The notes beneath the pieces are model-generated. The model was not told the origin of the DNA and did no database searches. It worked only from the letters and a program-made list of their open reading frames with translations. From contig SZWC01000548.1 in assembly GCA_023375785.1 (NCBI GenBank), positions 258,217-322,216 on the forward strand: 64,000 bases of DNA. The letters run 5' to 3'. This DNA comes from Penium margaritaceum (lineage: Eukaryota; Streptophyta; Zygnematophyceae; Desmidiales; Peniaceae). The stretch's first letter is position 1, and the number at the start of each line of letters is the position of its first letter. Positions 1 to 11,183 of this stretch are shown here, piece by piece. The position numbers were made by a program, and so were the translations under genes.

Positions 1-2
1 GC

Positions 3-335
3 ACGGAAGCTGAGTACGTCTCTCTCAGCTTTGGAGCCAAGGAAGCAGTTTTGCTTTAGCGTCTCATGGCGGAGATGAGTGGGAGTGCAGCAGTTCTAGT
101 TCCTATGCACGTTGACAACCAGATCGCAATCGCACTCGCCAAGAATCTTGAGTACCATGCACGTACCAAGCACATTGACATCGCATATCACTTCATTAGG
201 CACATGGTGTAGGAGGGTGCTTGCAAGCTGGAGTGTACTCCAACCAGCAAGCAGGTCCCTGATTTCTCTACCAAGCCAGTGACCTGTGAGAAGCAGAAGT
301 TGTGCATGAAGGCATTTGGACTCAGCCCACCATGA
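3..335 (+). pseudogene. Ty1/copia pol, C-terminal RNase H (element A0, 5' end outside window)
   Basis: The frame starting at base 3 reads the end of a copia polyprotein: the RNase H block beginning TEAEYVSLSFGAKEA, then TKHIDIAYHFIRHM and a terminal region ending KAFGLSPP before TGA at 333-335. It matches the C-termini of A1 (to 20764) and A3 (from 61430). RNase H removes the RNA template during reverse transcription in the particle. Two in-frame TAG codons, at 57-59 and 210-212, stand where the sister copies have Gln or another sense codon, so the copy is dead. The rest of pol lies outside the window. Confidence 0.9.
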
Positions 336-340
336 CTACG

Positions 341-354
341 GCAAAGTGGGAGAT
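341..354 (+). promoter_or_regulatory. Polypurine tract of A0
   Basis: The purine-rich stretch GCAAAGTGGGAGAT lies directly before the LTR start. It is the expected plus-strand primer site, and the same sequence precedes the 3' LTRs of A2 and A3 on the minus strand. Confidence 0.7.
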
Positions 355-1080
355 TGTTGGAAAAGGAGCCATTTGGTTTAGTTTCAGGTCCACAGGAGTA
401 AGTTTCAGGAAAGTACCAGATACCTGCTTCGATCATCGATCCAACTTCACCATTAGAAAGATCACGGAAAAATGTCTATGGTCCAAGTTTCAGGCTGATC
501 TAACGGTCGGATTGAGAGATATGAATTTTCTGGGTGACCATGGGCGATGGATCCATGCCTTAGCCTGAGAAAGGAAAAGGGACAAGAGGTCCAGGATGAA
601 GACCTGATGGGAGATATATCCAAAAGGGTCCTAGATTCTTGGATTGCCTTGTCAAAGTGTGTGTACCTTTTTCCTAGTCAATAGACTAGGAAAAAGGTAC
701 GTCTCCTTACTTTTTAGGTGAGGTGAGATCCTTGTGTGCTAGCCATGGACACATGGCGATTCTCCATGGGATTGTCGGTTATGTGACCACTAGGAGTGTG
801 TCATGAGAGCATTTTGTAGCTCTCTAGGTCGTGTGTGAGTGGCCAGCCTGATTGCTAGGCTGATTTCCTGTCTTGTGTGAGATTATGGACTCTGGTGTAT
901 GAGCCTTAGCCTCCATGGCTAAGTGGTGTGGCTTGTGAGAGGGTTGAATTGCCCAAGCTCTAGTTCTATACGTACTCCATCATGTTGAGTGATTCAACAA
1001 CCATTCTTCATAACAAGTGATGTCCTTTCAGTCCTACATGCTCGCAGTTCCAAGGCTCCCTCTCTCCTCCAGTGGCAACA
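355..1080 (+). repeat. Family-A LTR, 3' LTR of A0
   Basis: This 726-bp LTR runs from TGTTGGAAAAGG to AGTGGCAACA. It aligns along its length with the LTRs at 3519, 15288, 20784, 60673 and 57181. It contains the shared block with AGAAAAAGG and a TATA-like spot near its 3' part. It follows the polypurine tract and is not followed by a primer site, so it is the downstream LTR. The five bases after it are GAAAG; the matching upstream duplication is outside the window. Confidence 0.88.
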
Positions 1081-2568
1081 GAAAGATCTTGCTAAGCACA
1101 GAAGAAGATAAGATAGATTGTTTTTGATCGTACAAGGACTCGTTACATGCACATCTCATGAACATATTCTTAGTGTAGTTTTTATGGATTCATGAACATA
1201 GGATTCCGTTGTTGTGATAAAAGTACAAATCAAAACTTAGATGTTCAACCAAAGGATCGAATATTTCATCCCTCTATAGGATTCACAATCAATTTGGTCT
1301 ACCTAAGAGAAACCAATTGGATGGACTATTTCTCTAGTTGTGTGTTGTTTTAGGGTGTGTGGACCATCCTTATGGTTTCTATCATTCAGGTCAAATTAGG
1401 TGATGGACATGGAATTGTTTAATACAGCCACATTTAATTCTTGTGCCTTTCTATTTTATCAACAGTTCAATCAATTTTTGGTTTTGTCGTAACAATGTCA
1501 TTGTAAAGTTTACATGAAGAACAAGATTACCAAATTCATTCTATAGATATGATTGACCATCAAGCTATTGAGAAATGCACATGGCTGCCACTTGCATTGT
1601 CCAATTAACTATGAAAATGTGTAAACCACCCAATTGCTCCCATGTTTTGCATTCGGATGGTTGATTGAAGAAATGGAAAAGTCAACCAATGCCGATCTCA
1701 ACTAGGCATGATTTCACACAGCTAACCTTTAAGTGGACAAAAGGTATCAGGGTGTGTTGTCACACGCTGAATTTCAAATATGCATGTGAACATTGCAGAC
1801 TTTTGTCAGTGTAAAATGCATCCATGGGTTTGGGATTGATAGCATCCGGTTGAAAAAAGAAGTAAAAAATGCAATAGTTATCCAAGGAAAACCATAACCA
1901 AGACGGCTTTATAATCCCATGTAGGTCCTATGTTCCAAACATATGTTTACTCCAGTAAATGATTTGCTTGGGATCTTTCTTCCTTGTTTTCAATTAGCAA
2001 AATTTATTGGAAGCCTCTAAACAACCTCAGCACAACTCCGCGTACGCAGGTAGGAATCCTAGAAGCATCTTAGAAACAATCATATTTTGTGCCTTCGTTT
2101 GCTGTAAACATCATCTCCATGTGGTCTATGTTATTCACATATTTGAGAGTATACGCATCAAGGGTGACCGGTTATGAATGAGTATTGGAGCTTCTGACTA
2201 TGTCCAATTCCTCACACCTCCCTTGTGCCTCACTCTAAGTGCAACCAATCCTACACCTGCTGGACCGTCCGCCCTACCGAGCGGAGCTCCCCCTCGCTTG
2301 GTCTTACCAACTCCTCTGGCCGGCCCATCAGCAGTCTCCACAAGTGCTCCTCTGTTAAAAAAAAGGCCCCTCATGGTACCACCATGACACAGATTCTCTA
2401 TTTTTGCAGCAAATAATTCATTCTATGAGAAACTCTCTTGCTAAGTTTGTTTCATCTGCTCTTTACCTTGATTAGGCTAGTCCAGATACCTCTTGTGATT
2501 ATGTCACTGCCGTTCCTTACATTGTTAGTCTATGGCATTCTAAATGCATGGCAGACCAGTAGCATGCT
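1081..2568. other. Spacer, no gene recognised
   Basis: AT-rich sequence with only short chance reading frames. Nothing resembling a transposon terminus, RNA gene or conserved protein was found. A poorly conserved reading frame with stops before 2569 could belong to the coding relic downstream. Confidence 0.5.
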
Positions 2569-3095
2569 GTGGTTGTTACTTTTATTGATCGTTTGGTCAC
2601 CAAAGGTGTCCTTGCTATAGAACAAGAGGAGTGCATCCATTCCAAGGAAATCGAACCTATGATGCACAAAAACATCTCATATAGTGAAACTCCTGTTACC
2701 TTACCCCCCCTGGTCCAAACCTTACCCTGCATGCGTTGGCTAATATATTTTTCACCTTCTTTGAAGAATATATGGAGGCACCAACCTACCGGTATTTGAG
2801 TGGCCAGTATGGACTTTGACGAGCATCTGGAGCTTTCCTTGCCAATGCCCACTATGCCTTTGTGGTTTGGAAAAGGGCAAAAAAGTATGACTTGGACACT
2901 GCACATAGCCTGTTATGCAAGCATATTCATTCTATCCAGATCCAGCCTTACCTCAAGGATATGTTGCTTCTTAACTACTACAAATATCCACTCAAGGATA
3001 AACACAATATAAGGATCTACGAGATAGCAATCGCCCATGATAATGTCCCTCATCTTATCCAAAGAGAACGCATTTCAGGTGTACGGATGAGGTGA
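2569..3095 (+). pseudogene. Unidentified decayed coding region
   Basis: Two overlapping frames together give protein-like sequence. The first frame, 2569-2835, reads VVTFIDRLVTKGVLAIEQEE and has a stop at 2797-2799. A shift near 2835 leads to a second frame ending at 3095 that contains AHYAFVVWKRAKKYDL and LKDMLLLNYYKYPLKDKHNI. The composition (charged, aromatic and aliphatic residues, few low-complexity runs) differs from that of the surrounding chance frames. I do not recognise the family. It could be a host gene relic or part of an undescribed transposon. It has no neighbour in the same state, because element C begins 370 bases downstream. Confidence 0.3.
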
Positions 3096-3464
3096 TCACT
3101 CTCTTCACATTTTTCCTCTTCAGGTATAAGATGTGCAGCCTCAACCATGAACCTCCTCCATCGATCTCAACCGTGCTTTTCACTTTGACAAGAATGAGCT
3201 CGTTATCAGAAAAAAGACATTTGGTAAATACTCTTCTTATCTGCATGTCTTCTCCTTCCCATGCCTCTCTACGACTTATACCTCTTGTTCCACTCTTGTA
3301 GTTGTTATATGCAAGCATTGTTCCCTAGTGGAATATGTAGATGTGTATGGTACATGCTGAACTAGGTGCGAGTTGAAACCTTAGTTCTGGTGGTGTGGGT
3401 GGACTAGTTGCACGCTCACACTTAAGATAGGAAAGAACTCCATAGGCCTTGTGGCACACGTTCA
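3096..3464. other. Spacer up to the C insertion point
   Basis: No gene seen. The last five bases, GTTCA (3460-3464), are the left target-site duplication of element C; the right copy is 24896-24900. Confidence 0.5.
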
Positions 3465-4900
3465 TGTTCACATGGTGTGTCCCTTGCCATGAGTGTCATT
3501 GATCGTACGCCCTGGTTCTATTGGGAAAGGATCCATCCGGCTCAGTTTCAGGTCCACAGGAGCAAGTTCCAAGGAACTACCAGAAACCTGCTCCGATCGT
3601 CAATCCAACTTCACCATTGGAAATATCAGGTGGCAAAGTATATACGGTCCAAGTTTGAGGCCGATCAAACGGTCGGATTGGGAGATGGACCGCCGATGTC
3701 GAGGTGACCATGGGTGATGGCTCCATGCCTTAGCGTGAGAAAAGAAAAAGGCAGGAGGTCGAGGGTCAAGACCTGATGGGAGAAATATCCAAAAAGGTCC
3801 TTGGTCTTAGGATTGCCTTGTCAGAGTGTGCTGACTAGGATAAAGGTACCTCTCCTTACTTTTTAGGTGAGGCGAGATCCTTGTGTGCTAGCCATGGACA
3901 CATGGCAATTCTCCATGGATTTGTGGGTGATGTAAGCACTAAGAGTGTGCCATGAGAGCATTCTCTAGCTCTCTAGGTCGTATGTGACTGGTCAGCCTGA
4001 TTGTTAGGCTGATTTCCTCCCTTATGTGAGATTGTGGACTCCAGTATGTGAGCCTTAGCCTCCATGGCTAAGTGGTGTGGCTTGTGAGAGGGCTGACTTG
4101 TCCAAGCTCTAGCTCTATATGTACTCCATTTTGAGTGATTTAACAACCATTCTTCAACACAAGTGATGTCCTTTCAGTCCCACATGCTCGCTGTTCCAAG
4201 GCTCCCTCTCTCCTCCAGATCCAACAGGTTCGACCACTGGTGAGTGGTAGAACATCTGATCGGACTTTAGATTTGGTTTTCTTGGACTTTTCCATACAGG
4301 ATCGAGCTTTGAATGACTCAATTGGAGTGAGTATTCAGAAAGTTAGCCTAGCCTGAGAATCGGGTCTTGGGCGGATGGAATCTGGTACCCGCCATGGGTG
4401 GTGGGATAGTCCACCGCTAGTGATCCGAGTTTGTATCCAATGGGCTCCAAATGCACCAAGAGCATGAATGAGGCAACCATAAGGACTTCCTTGACCAGGG
4501 TGAACTTCTCCTTGACTTAATGGAGAGGAAAGGTGCTTCAACGGATCATCGGTGAAGTGCTCCCGTTGCCTAGAGTGCAAGGCCAGGTGGGCGGCTCTAC
4601 CAAGGGTTGCTTTGATGGATGTAGAAGGGGCTCTACTTCTCTATTTTGGGCATGCTTGGATGCGTTGGAAGGCTTAGATGACAGGCTATAAGGATCTAAT
4701 GTAATCTCATTGTTAGAAATAACAAAAACGTATTTCTATTGAGATCTAATGAATGCGACGTGTTTTGCCCATTCACATATGTGATCCTTGTGCTCCATAG
4801 TCTCACGATTGGTATCCTTTGGCTGCTCAAAACACTGGTAGCGTGCATCACTGAGAGCCAGTCATCCTTGAGGGTGCCTCCACACTCACTAGAGCCAACA
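3465..4900 (+). repeat. 5' LTR of C, split by a solo LTR
   Basis: The outer pieces 3465-3518 and 4227-4900 join to about 723 bp once the inserted solo LTR and one duplication are removed. The 3' part matches 24238-24895, including a run around TGGAATCTGGTACCCGC and the terminus ACTAGAGCCAACA. The U5 end is followed by two A residues and a primer site. Confidence 0.8.
3519..4226 (+). repeat. Solo family-A LTR
   Basis: A 708-bp family-A LTR (TATTGGGAAAGG to AGATCCAACA) stands alone with no interior. It is flanked by GGTTC on both sides (3514-3518 and 4227-4231), so it arose by integration into C's 5' LTR followed by LTR-LTR recombination. The expected first dinucleotide TG is TA here, as it is in A1's 3' LTR. 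Confidence 0.9.
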
Positions 4901-4902
4901 AA

Positions 4903-4914
4903 GGGTTATGGGCC
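4903..4914 (+). promoter_or_regulatory. Primer-binding site of C (half-tRNA type)
   Basis: GGGTTATGGGCC starts two bases after the LTR end. It is complementary to the anticodon arm of initiator tRNA-Met rather than to the tRNA 3' end. The match is shorter than in B1 or E1 (CTAGG follows instead of CACAC). Confidence 0.7.
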
Positions 4915-4966
4915 TAGGTGCCTAGAAGGATCCTAGCTGTACAGCATCACACAACTGCTTCGTGCC

Positions 4967-7900
4967 ATGGCACCGACCGAGCAAGAGAGCATCAGCGTCT
5001 CAAAGTTCGACGGACTTGGCTTCCACTTGTGGGGTGGGAGTTTGAGATCTTCCTCGATGACAAGGGTCTGCTTGACCTGGTCAACAGTAAAGAAACGGTT
5101 CCTCCGGACACCGCGACACCGGAGGAAGTGGAAGCGTATTAGAAGTGCAACAAGAAGACGCTTGCTTTGTTGGTGTATACGCTTGCTCCGACGCAGCGCT
5201 CCCTCATTCAAGGATGCACAGAGGCCGTTGAGGCCTGGATCTGAACCATCTACTAGTCCACCAACCTTGCTAACCAGCTCTTTGTCTTTAAGAGGCTCGT
5301 CACCCTCCGAGCTAATAACGGCGACGACATCATGGAGATCCTGTTGCAGATCGAGTTCCTTACTGCCGAGTGCTGAGCCACCGGGTAGAAGGCCGATCCT
5401 CAGCTGCAAGCCATGATCCTCCTTCTGGCCTTGCTGGACAGTTGGAGTCCCATGATCACCGTCGTAGGCGGCTTGTCCACCAATGAGCTGATGTACACAA
5501 AGGTGGCTGAGTACGTCTGCAACGAATGGATGCGGCATGGTGGGAGAGAGAGTGGGGCAACATCACGTTCCGCCTATGGCATCTGTCCTCAAGGTGGAAG
5601 GGGAGGAAAGAAGGGGAAGGGTGCTAAGTAGGGCACCAAGAAAGGTGATAAGAAGGAGGAGTGCTACGTGTGTGGAAAATAAGGCCACTATGCACGCAAC
5701 TGTCCCAATTGGAAGTCGGAATAGCCGGAGAAAGCGGGAAAGGACTACCGCACATTGATGGCGAAGGAGTCCACTGACTTGACTGATCCGGAAGTCTCCG
5801 TGATTAACTCCGGATCCGGCCGCCACACATAATGCAAGAGGACGGCATTCATCACCTATGGTGCCTGGGAACGGCACATGATGGTGGCCAACGGCAAAAC
5901 CGAGTTTGGTATTGGAGAAGGCAACATTTGCATCGAGGTGGATGTGGAAGGGGAGGCTGTCACAAGCACAATTCACGACGTGCTCCACATGCCCAACTTT
6001 GGGACAAACCTGCTGTCAGTGAACCACCTTGCCGACAAGGGGCTCGATGTGCTCTTCAACAAGGAGGCCATCATCCAGATGGAGGAGGACGGTGACGTGT
6101 TTGTACGTGGAAAGCGAGAGGACAGCTTGTACCTGCTACGTGCAAAGATCCTCGAAAGCCGGGCGGGATCCGACATTGTCCACCTTGCAAAAAAGGACGA
6201 TGTAGACCTCGACCTATGGCATCCTCGCCTATGCCACATCCCTCCCTCAATAGCAAGGGACATGGCAAAGAAAGAATTGGTGCGGGGTCTTGAGTTCAAG
6301 AGCCTCGACGCAGCCAAGAATGCCATGTGCAAGCCATGTGTGGTCGGCAAGGTATCACGACAGCCGTTCAATGACAAAGGGACGCATGAATGGGCAAAGT
6401 TGGAGGTGGTCCTCACTGACGTGTGTGGACCATTTGAGAGCTCCATTCGGGGCACTTTCTACTTCATGACCTTCATTGATGACCACAGCCGCAAGCTCTA
6501 CCTGTACATCATTAATAGGAAGAGCGATGTCTTGTTGTGTATGCAAGAGTTTGTGGCGCCTGTGGAGCGGCAAACAAAGTTGAGGATGAAGGCGTTCCAG
6601 AACGACAATGGCAGTGAGTACAAGGACTGCTCGGCATGGATGAAAAGCAAGGGGATTACATGGCAAAAACCTATGCCACACTCTCTGTAGCAGAACGGCG
6701 TCGCCGAGAGGGCAAACTCACCATCCTCAACATGGTCCGGTCCATGTTGAGAGATGCAGGCCTCGCGTAGCAGTATTAGGGCGAGGCGACATGGAAACCG
6801 GCGTACATCATGAACCTAATGCCGACGAAGCCGCTAAAAGACGCGGAGTCCAACATGTGGAAGATGCCATAAGAAGTGTGGAGCGCGAGGAAGCCAATTG
6901 TGGGACACCTCCGCACGTTTGGATGTGTTACACATGCTGTTGTGCAGGCACGGGAGGGGCGGGGCAAGTTGGAACCGCGGACTCGTCGGTGCATCTTCGT
7001 TGGATACGAGAGCGGGAGCAAGGCGTACCGGCTCTTTGGCCCGCGGACGCAGGAGATCGTGAAGAGTCATAATGTCACGTTTGACAGGTACAACCGTTGG
7101 ACGGACAAAGACACGGGTCTCTCCAAGCGGGGAGAGTGGCTGCCATTCCTCAAGAAGGAGACTCCGGAGGACGTAAAAGAGGGTGACATCACATCGGCTC
7201 TAGCCGACAAGAACCATCCAGACAATGTGGGAGCGGCTGATTTGCATTCAGCCGAGTCGGACAATGAGTCCAAAGCGCCGGTAGTAGTGGAGCTGAACGA
7301 AGAGGCGGGGAGTGAGCCCGCATTCTCACGCTCCCAGAGAGAGGCGGAGCAATAGTAGCACCATCGACAGAAGCAGTAGCAGCCTCAACAGCAGTAGCCC
7401 CGGAGAAGCGAACACGCAAGGAGGAGGATAAAAGGTACGATGCCACGGAGGGCATCTAGACTAGACTCGCTCGAGCATTCTTTGTACAAGAGAAGCCCGA
7501 GACCGTCAAGGAGGCATTGCAGTGGAAGGATGGGGCTGAGTATAAGGGAGCTATAAAATCTGAGCGTGCCTCCCATGAAGAGAACGACACTTGGCAACTA
7601 ATTGATAGGCAAGAGGGCACGAAAATCATCGGCTCCAAGTAGATCTTCAAAAAGAAGCTCACCAAGGAGGAGAAGGTGGAAAGGTACAAGGCGCGGCTGG
7701 TCGCAAATGGGTATGCCCAGCGAAAGGGTGAACACTACGATGAAACATTCGCGCCGGTGGTGAAGTTCGCCTCCATTCGCTCCATCCTCTCGGTGGCGGC
7801 GGCGCGTGACTACGAAGTCCACCAAATGGACGTGAAAACTGCGTTCCTCAACGGTGACCTGGACAAGGAGGTCTACATGGAGGTGCCAGAGGGGTTGGAC

Positions 7901-8039
7901 GTGTTGCTAGGGAAGGTGTGCCAGCTTCGCAAGGCGCTCTACGGGTTGAAGCAAGCGCTACTCATGTGGTACCTGAAAATGGACGGCTTCATGGCCGAGC
8001 TTGGCTTCAAGCGCTACGAGGCGGATCATAGCGTGTACG
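4967..8039 (+). pseudogene. Copia C gag-pol, first part (gag, PR, IN, RT N-terminal part)
   Basis: ATG at 4967 opens a gag reading MAPTEQESISVSKFDG. In order follow the UBN2-like gag body, a CCHC knuckle (CYVCGK-stop-GHYARNC near 5658-5700), a degraded protease, the GAG-pre-integrase block (LWHPRLCHI near 6217), the integrase core with DVCGP and TFIDDHSRK near 6418-6490 and a GSEYKD block near 6613, the integrase C-terminal region (near 6880-7120), a linker and the RT start (YKARLVANGYAQ, HQMDVKTAFLNGD, ALYGLKQA). Coding is broken by many stops, mostly TAG or TAA at Gln or Trp positions (5141, 5629, 6688, 7351, 7640 and others) and by frameshifts near 5030 and 6715. It stops at HSVYV where F inserted; the next residues, WKQ, are at 23799. 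Confidence 0.88.
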
Positions 8040-8102
8040 TATCAACCTCCCTAAGACGACGATCTAGAAAACGGGTTCGGACACAATATCACCTCTTGGT
8101 AT
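8040..8102 (-). repeat. 3' LTR of F, outer fragment
   Basis: This 63-bp piece (TATCAACCTCCCTAAG onward) matches the U5 end of F's other LTR at 23022 (TGTCAACCTGCCTGAGG). Its last five bases, GGTAT, are duplicated at 13746-13750 on the far side of B1. Confidence 0.8.
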
Positions 8103-8791
8103 TGTTGTTCTTCTATGCCCCATGGCCACTGCTATGGGTTGACGGACAGGTTGGGCATGCACTGCTCCCTTGGAGTAAGTCCCCCAAACCTTGTTCGTGG
8201 TGCAAGTCCAAGCGAGACACCAGAAGTGTAGCGCAACGGATAGCATGTTGGACTTAGGGACAACAGGTCCTGCGATCGAGCCTTGATGTGCGCAGGAGGT
8301 TTTTTGACCTTCTAGCACAGGGGAAGTTTCTTAGACATTTCTCCATGCATGAGGAGAGTGCGCCACTTGGCGGTCAGTGGATGCGCCAATTGGCGGACTG
8401 GTGAGGTGGTGTGGAGTGACCACCCCAAAAGTGTCACTACCCACACACCTTAGAAGCCAGGCCTAGGACTATATGTACCAGGCTCATTCCTCATTCTAAT
8501 TACACAATCTGGCCTTAGATGCTCCTCACAGAGTTGTCCAACTAAGGAACAGTATAAAGAAGACACTGGTTGGTCTAAGCCCCAGGAGTTAGTCTTTGAC
8601 TAGCACCTCGCGCGAAAGTGACCAAGTGTTAAGTGGACACAGTTGCTAGCAAGTGATTGCCTAGGAACTGCTCAGTGTGGAACCGTGATCCTGAGGGTGA
8701 TATCTTCTCCTAGCTGAAATGCTAGGAGCGGACGGCAGGTGCTATTGTGTCGGCCCTGTTTTCTAGTCCGTTTGCCTCAGGCCGGTTGACA
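8103..8791 (+). repeat. 5' LTR of B1
   Basis: A 689-bp LTR from TGTTGTTC to CGGTTGACA. It contains a tRNA-like block (8229-8295) and a TATA-like ACTATATGTA near 8470. The downstream half (from CTCCTCACAGAG to the terminus) is shared with the LTRs of E2, F and G. Confidence 0.82.
8229..8295 (+). promoter_or_regulatory. tRNA-like module with Pol III boxes in B1's LTR
   Basis: AGCGCAACGG (8230-8239) fits box A of a tRNA gene and continues into a D-arm-like GATAGC. CGATCGAGCC (8273-8282) resembles box B, 43 bases from box A, the spacing of a real tRNA gene. The intervening GTTGGACTT resembles the anticodon-stem region of a plant tRNA. The acceptor stem is not recognisable, so this is a tRNA-derived promoter relic and not a functional tRNA. 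Activity is inferred only. Confidence 0.5.
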
Positions 8792-9183
8792 AAGGGTTAT
8801 GGGCCCACACTGACCAGTTGTAAGGCACGCTTCGCTCAACTCTGGTACGCTCTCTCCAGGTGCGCACGCCGGCTCCATCAGCTCCATCAGCTCCATCAGC
8901 TTCATCAACTTCAACGGCTTGGTCTGCACTCAGCACACAGGGACCAAGGAAAAGCTCTGCCCTTGGAGGCACGACCCTTGAGTCCCAACCAGGACAAGCT
9001 CTGCCCTTGGTGGCAAGACCCTGGGTGTGTTGGTGTAGATATCTTCTCTGTCTGCAGGTGAACATCGGCTGAAGGGGTAAGCAACGGATCTGCATCCTAA
9101 AACCGGTAGCAGACATCAGCTAACATCAGCCTACATCGGCCTCAACGCAGCAGAGACGTGGGAAGCAGATAAGGGCAACAAAA
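8749..9183 (+). repeat. 435-bp LTR-end/leader block, copy 1
   Basis: It spans the last 43 bases of the LTR, the primer site and the leader. It is repeated at 9185-9619 after a single N with the same length and about three substitutions. The arrangement looks like two unmerged contig ends and not a biological tandem. The leader includes GCTCCATCA units at 8872-8910. Confidence 0.8.
8794..8808 (+). promoter_or_regulatory. Primer-binding site of B1 (half-tRNA type)
   Basis: GGGTTATGGGCCCAC lies two bases after the LTR. It is the reverse complement of GTGGGCCCATAACCC, the anticodon arm of the plant initiator tRNA-Met. The same site recurs at 9230-9244 in the duplicated contig end. Confidence 0.75.
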
Positions 9184-9184
9184 N

Positions 9185-9619
9185 GTCGGCCCTGTTTTCT
9201 AGTCCGTTTGCCTCAGGCCGGTTGACAAAGGGTTATGGGCCCACACTGACCAGTTGTAAGGCACGCTTCGCTCAACTCTGGTACGCTCTCTCCAGGTGCG
9301 CACGCCGGCTCCATCAGCTCCATCAGCTCCATCAGCTTCATCAACTTCAACGGCTTGGTCTGCACTCAGCACACAGGGACCAAGGACAAGCTCTGCCCTT
9401 GGAGGCACGACCCTTGTGTCCCAACCAGGACAAGCTCTGCCCTTGGTGGCAAGACCCTGGGTGTGTTGGTGTAGATATCTTCTCTGTCTGTAGGTGAACA
9501 TCGGCTGAAGGGGTAAGCAACGGATCTGCATCCTAAAACCGGTAGCAGACATCAGCTAACATCAGCCTACATCGGCCTCAACGCAGCAGAGACGTGGGAA
9601 GCAGATAAGGGCAACAAAA
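9185..9619 (+). repeat. 435-bp LTR-end/leader block, copy 2
   Basis: Near-identical to 8749-9183 and joined to it by one N at 9184. This copy leads directly into gag at 9620, so it is the leader that belongs with the coding region below. Confidence 0.8.
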
Positions 9620-10144
9620 ATGGTTGACCCATCAGGAGGAGTGGGGACTGCCGCAGGGCAGTCCTCAAACTCAACAGTGGCTACNTCACTGCCGCAAGGT
9701 CTTGGACCCTTGGGAGGAATCCCCATTTTTGAGGGGATTGACTTCCCCCTTTGGAGATGGCAGTTCGAGCTGGCGATGAAAGTGCGCGGCTTCATCAAAC
9801 TACTGAAGGGAGAGGAGCAGGTTCCCGCGGAAGGCACATCCGAGCATGAGCCATGGATGGATCGAAATGACATTGCCATGTAATTCCTCAGCAACGCGAT
9901 TGCTAAGAAGTATGTTCCCATCATTGCCGGGTACACGCTGGCTTCCGAAGCTTACGACAAGCTCAAGCGCGTGCACCAATCCACCTCCCTTGCGAACAGA
10001 TTATTCATCCTACAACGGCTGATCAGCATGCGGGTGAATGAGGGCGAATCAATCCCCGATTTCCTACAGGAGTTTGAAGGACTCCTTGGCGAGGCTCGCC
10101 AGATGAACTGGGACCTTGACGAGAACATGCAAGCCATGATTCTC
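9620..10144 (+). pseudogene. Copia B1 gag (partial, one stop)
   Basis: ATG at 9620 follows the leader and opens MVDPSGGVGTAAG. The gag body contains FPLWRWQFELAMKVRGF, KRVHQSTSLANRLFILQ and GESIPDFLQEFEGLL, matching the UBN2-type gag of E1. There is one TAA at 9881-9883 and an N at 9685. The frame reaches ENMQAMIL and breaks at the N at 10145, where the rest of gag, the zinc knuckle and the protease are absent. That loss is most likely an assembly join. Gag builds the virus-like particle. Confidence 0.85.
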
Positions 10145-10145
10145 N

Positions 10146-10692
10146 ACGTACTGCAGACAACGGCAGCAAAGAGCTTGGAAAAGGAGGGCCATGCGGGTGC
10201 AGCGGAGGCAGTGGTCTCGACACCCACGCAAGAGAGCACACCAACAAAAACTGAAAAAGCATCCTCTGCCGCAAAAGACGAAGACGCTGATCTGTGGCAT
10301 AGACGCTTTGGGCATGTGGCAAAAAGCACACTCCAAGTCATCCAGCAACAACAGCTGGTCCGTGGCATGGATGGTTGCAAGAAGGATGCGGTTGGATGTG
10401 GCAGCCTGTGTGAACCTTGCCTCCAAGGCAAGACCAAGCGAACGCGCTTTGAGCGCAATGGTCGCCGCGCAGAATCAGCCCTTGACCTCATTCACACCGA
10501 CGTGTGCGGACCCTTTCGCACGGCGTCAAACGGTGGTAGCAAGTATTTTCTGACCTTCATAGATGACCACAGCCGCAAGGTGTGGATCTTCTTCCTCAAA
10601 GCAAAGGGAGAGGTCAGAGAAAAGTTGCAGGAGTTTGTCGCCATGGTGGAGCGGCAGACCGGAAAGAAAGTCAAAGCGATGCGAAGCGACAA
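10146..10692 (+). CDS. Copia B1 pol, GAG-pre-integrase and integrase N-terminal part
   Basis: The frame from 10148 reads VLQTTAAKSLEKEGHAG, the zinc-binding HHCC domain (LWHRRFGHV, then CEPCLQGK) and the integrase core start (LDLIHTDVCGP, FLTFIDDHSRKVW) up to KAMRSDN, where the 491-N gap begins. Integrase inserts the cDNA into the host chromosome. There is no stop in this piece. The upstream join at the N at 10145 means the start of this domain is missing. Confidence 0.85.
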
Positions 10693-11183
10693 NNNNNNNN
10701 NNNNNNNNNNNNNNNNNNNNNNNNNNNNNNNNNNNNNNNNNNNNNNNNNNNNNNNNNNNNNNNNNNNNNNNNNNNNNNNNNNNNNNNNNNNNNNNNNNNN
10801 NNNNNNNNNNNNNNNNNNNNNNNNNNNNNNNNNNNNNNNNNNNNNNNNNNNNNNNNNNNNNNNNNNNNNNNNNNNNNNNNNNNNNNNNNNNNNNNNNNNN
10901 NNNNNNNNNNNNNNNNNNNNNNNNNNNNNNNNNNNNNNNNNNNNNNNNNNNNNNNNNNNNNNNNNNNNNNNNNNNNNNNNNNNNNNNNNNNNNNNNNNNN
11001 NNNNNNNNNNNNNNNNNNNNNNNNNNNNNNNNNNNNNNNNNNNNNNNNNNNNNNNNNNNNNNNNNNNNNNNNNNNNNNNNNNNNNNNNNNNNNNNNNNNN
11101 NNNNNNNNNNNNNNNNNNNNNNNNNNNNNNNNNNNNNNNNNNNNNNNNNNNNNNNNNNNNNNNNNNNNNNNNNNNNNNNNNNN
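10693..11183. other. Assembly gap (491 N)
   Basis: Unknown sequence. The coding context resumes with GGEYEACKG, which in sister elements follows KALRSDN almost immediately. The gap therefore probably stands for little or no real sequence. Confidence 0.95.

Noticed and set aside
3465-3518. A tRNA-like module in the C LTR (GGTTCGACC across the solo LTR insertion)
   Set aside because: A box-B-like match exists, but no convincing box A at the right distance, and the region is deleted in C's other LTR.
8229-8295. A functional tRNA gene in B1's LTR
   Set aside because: Box A, box B and spacing fit, but there is no acceptor stem pairing and the T-arm is imperfect. Kept only as a tRNA-like promoter module.
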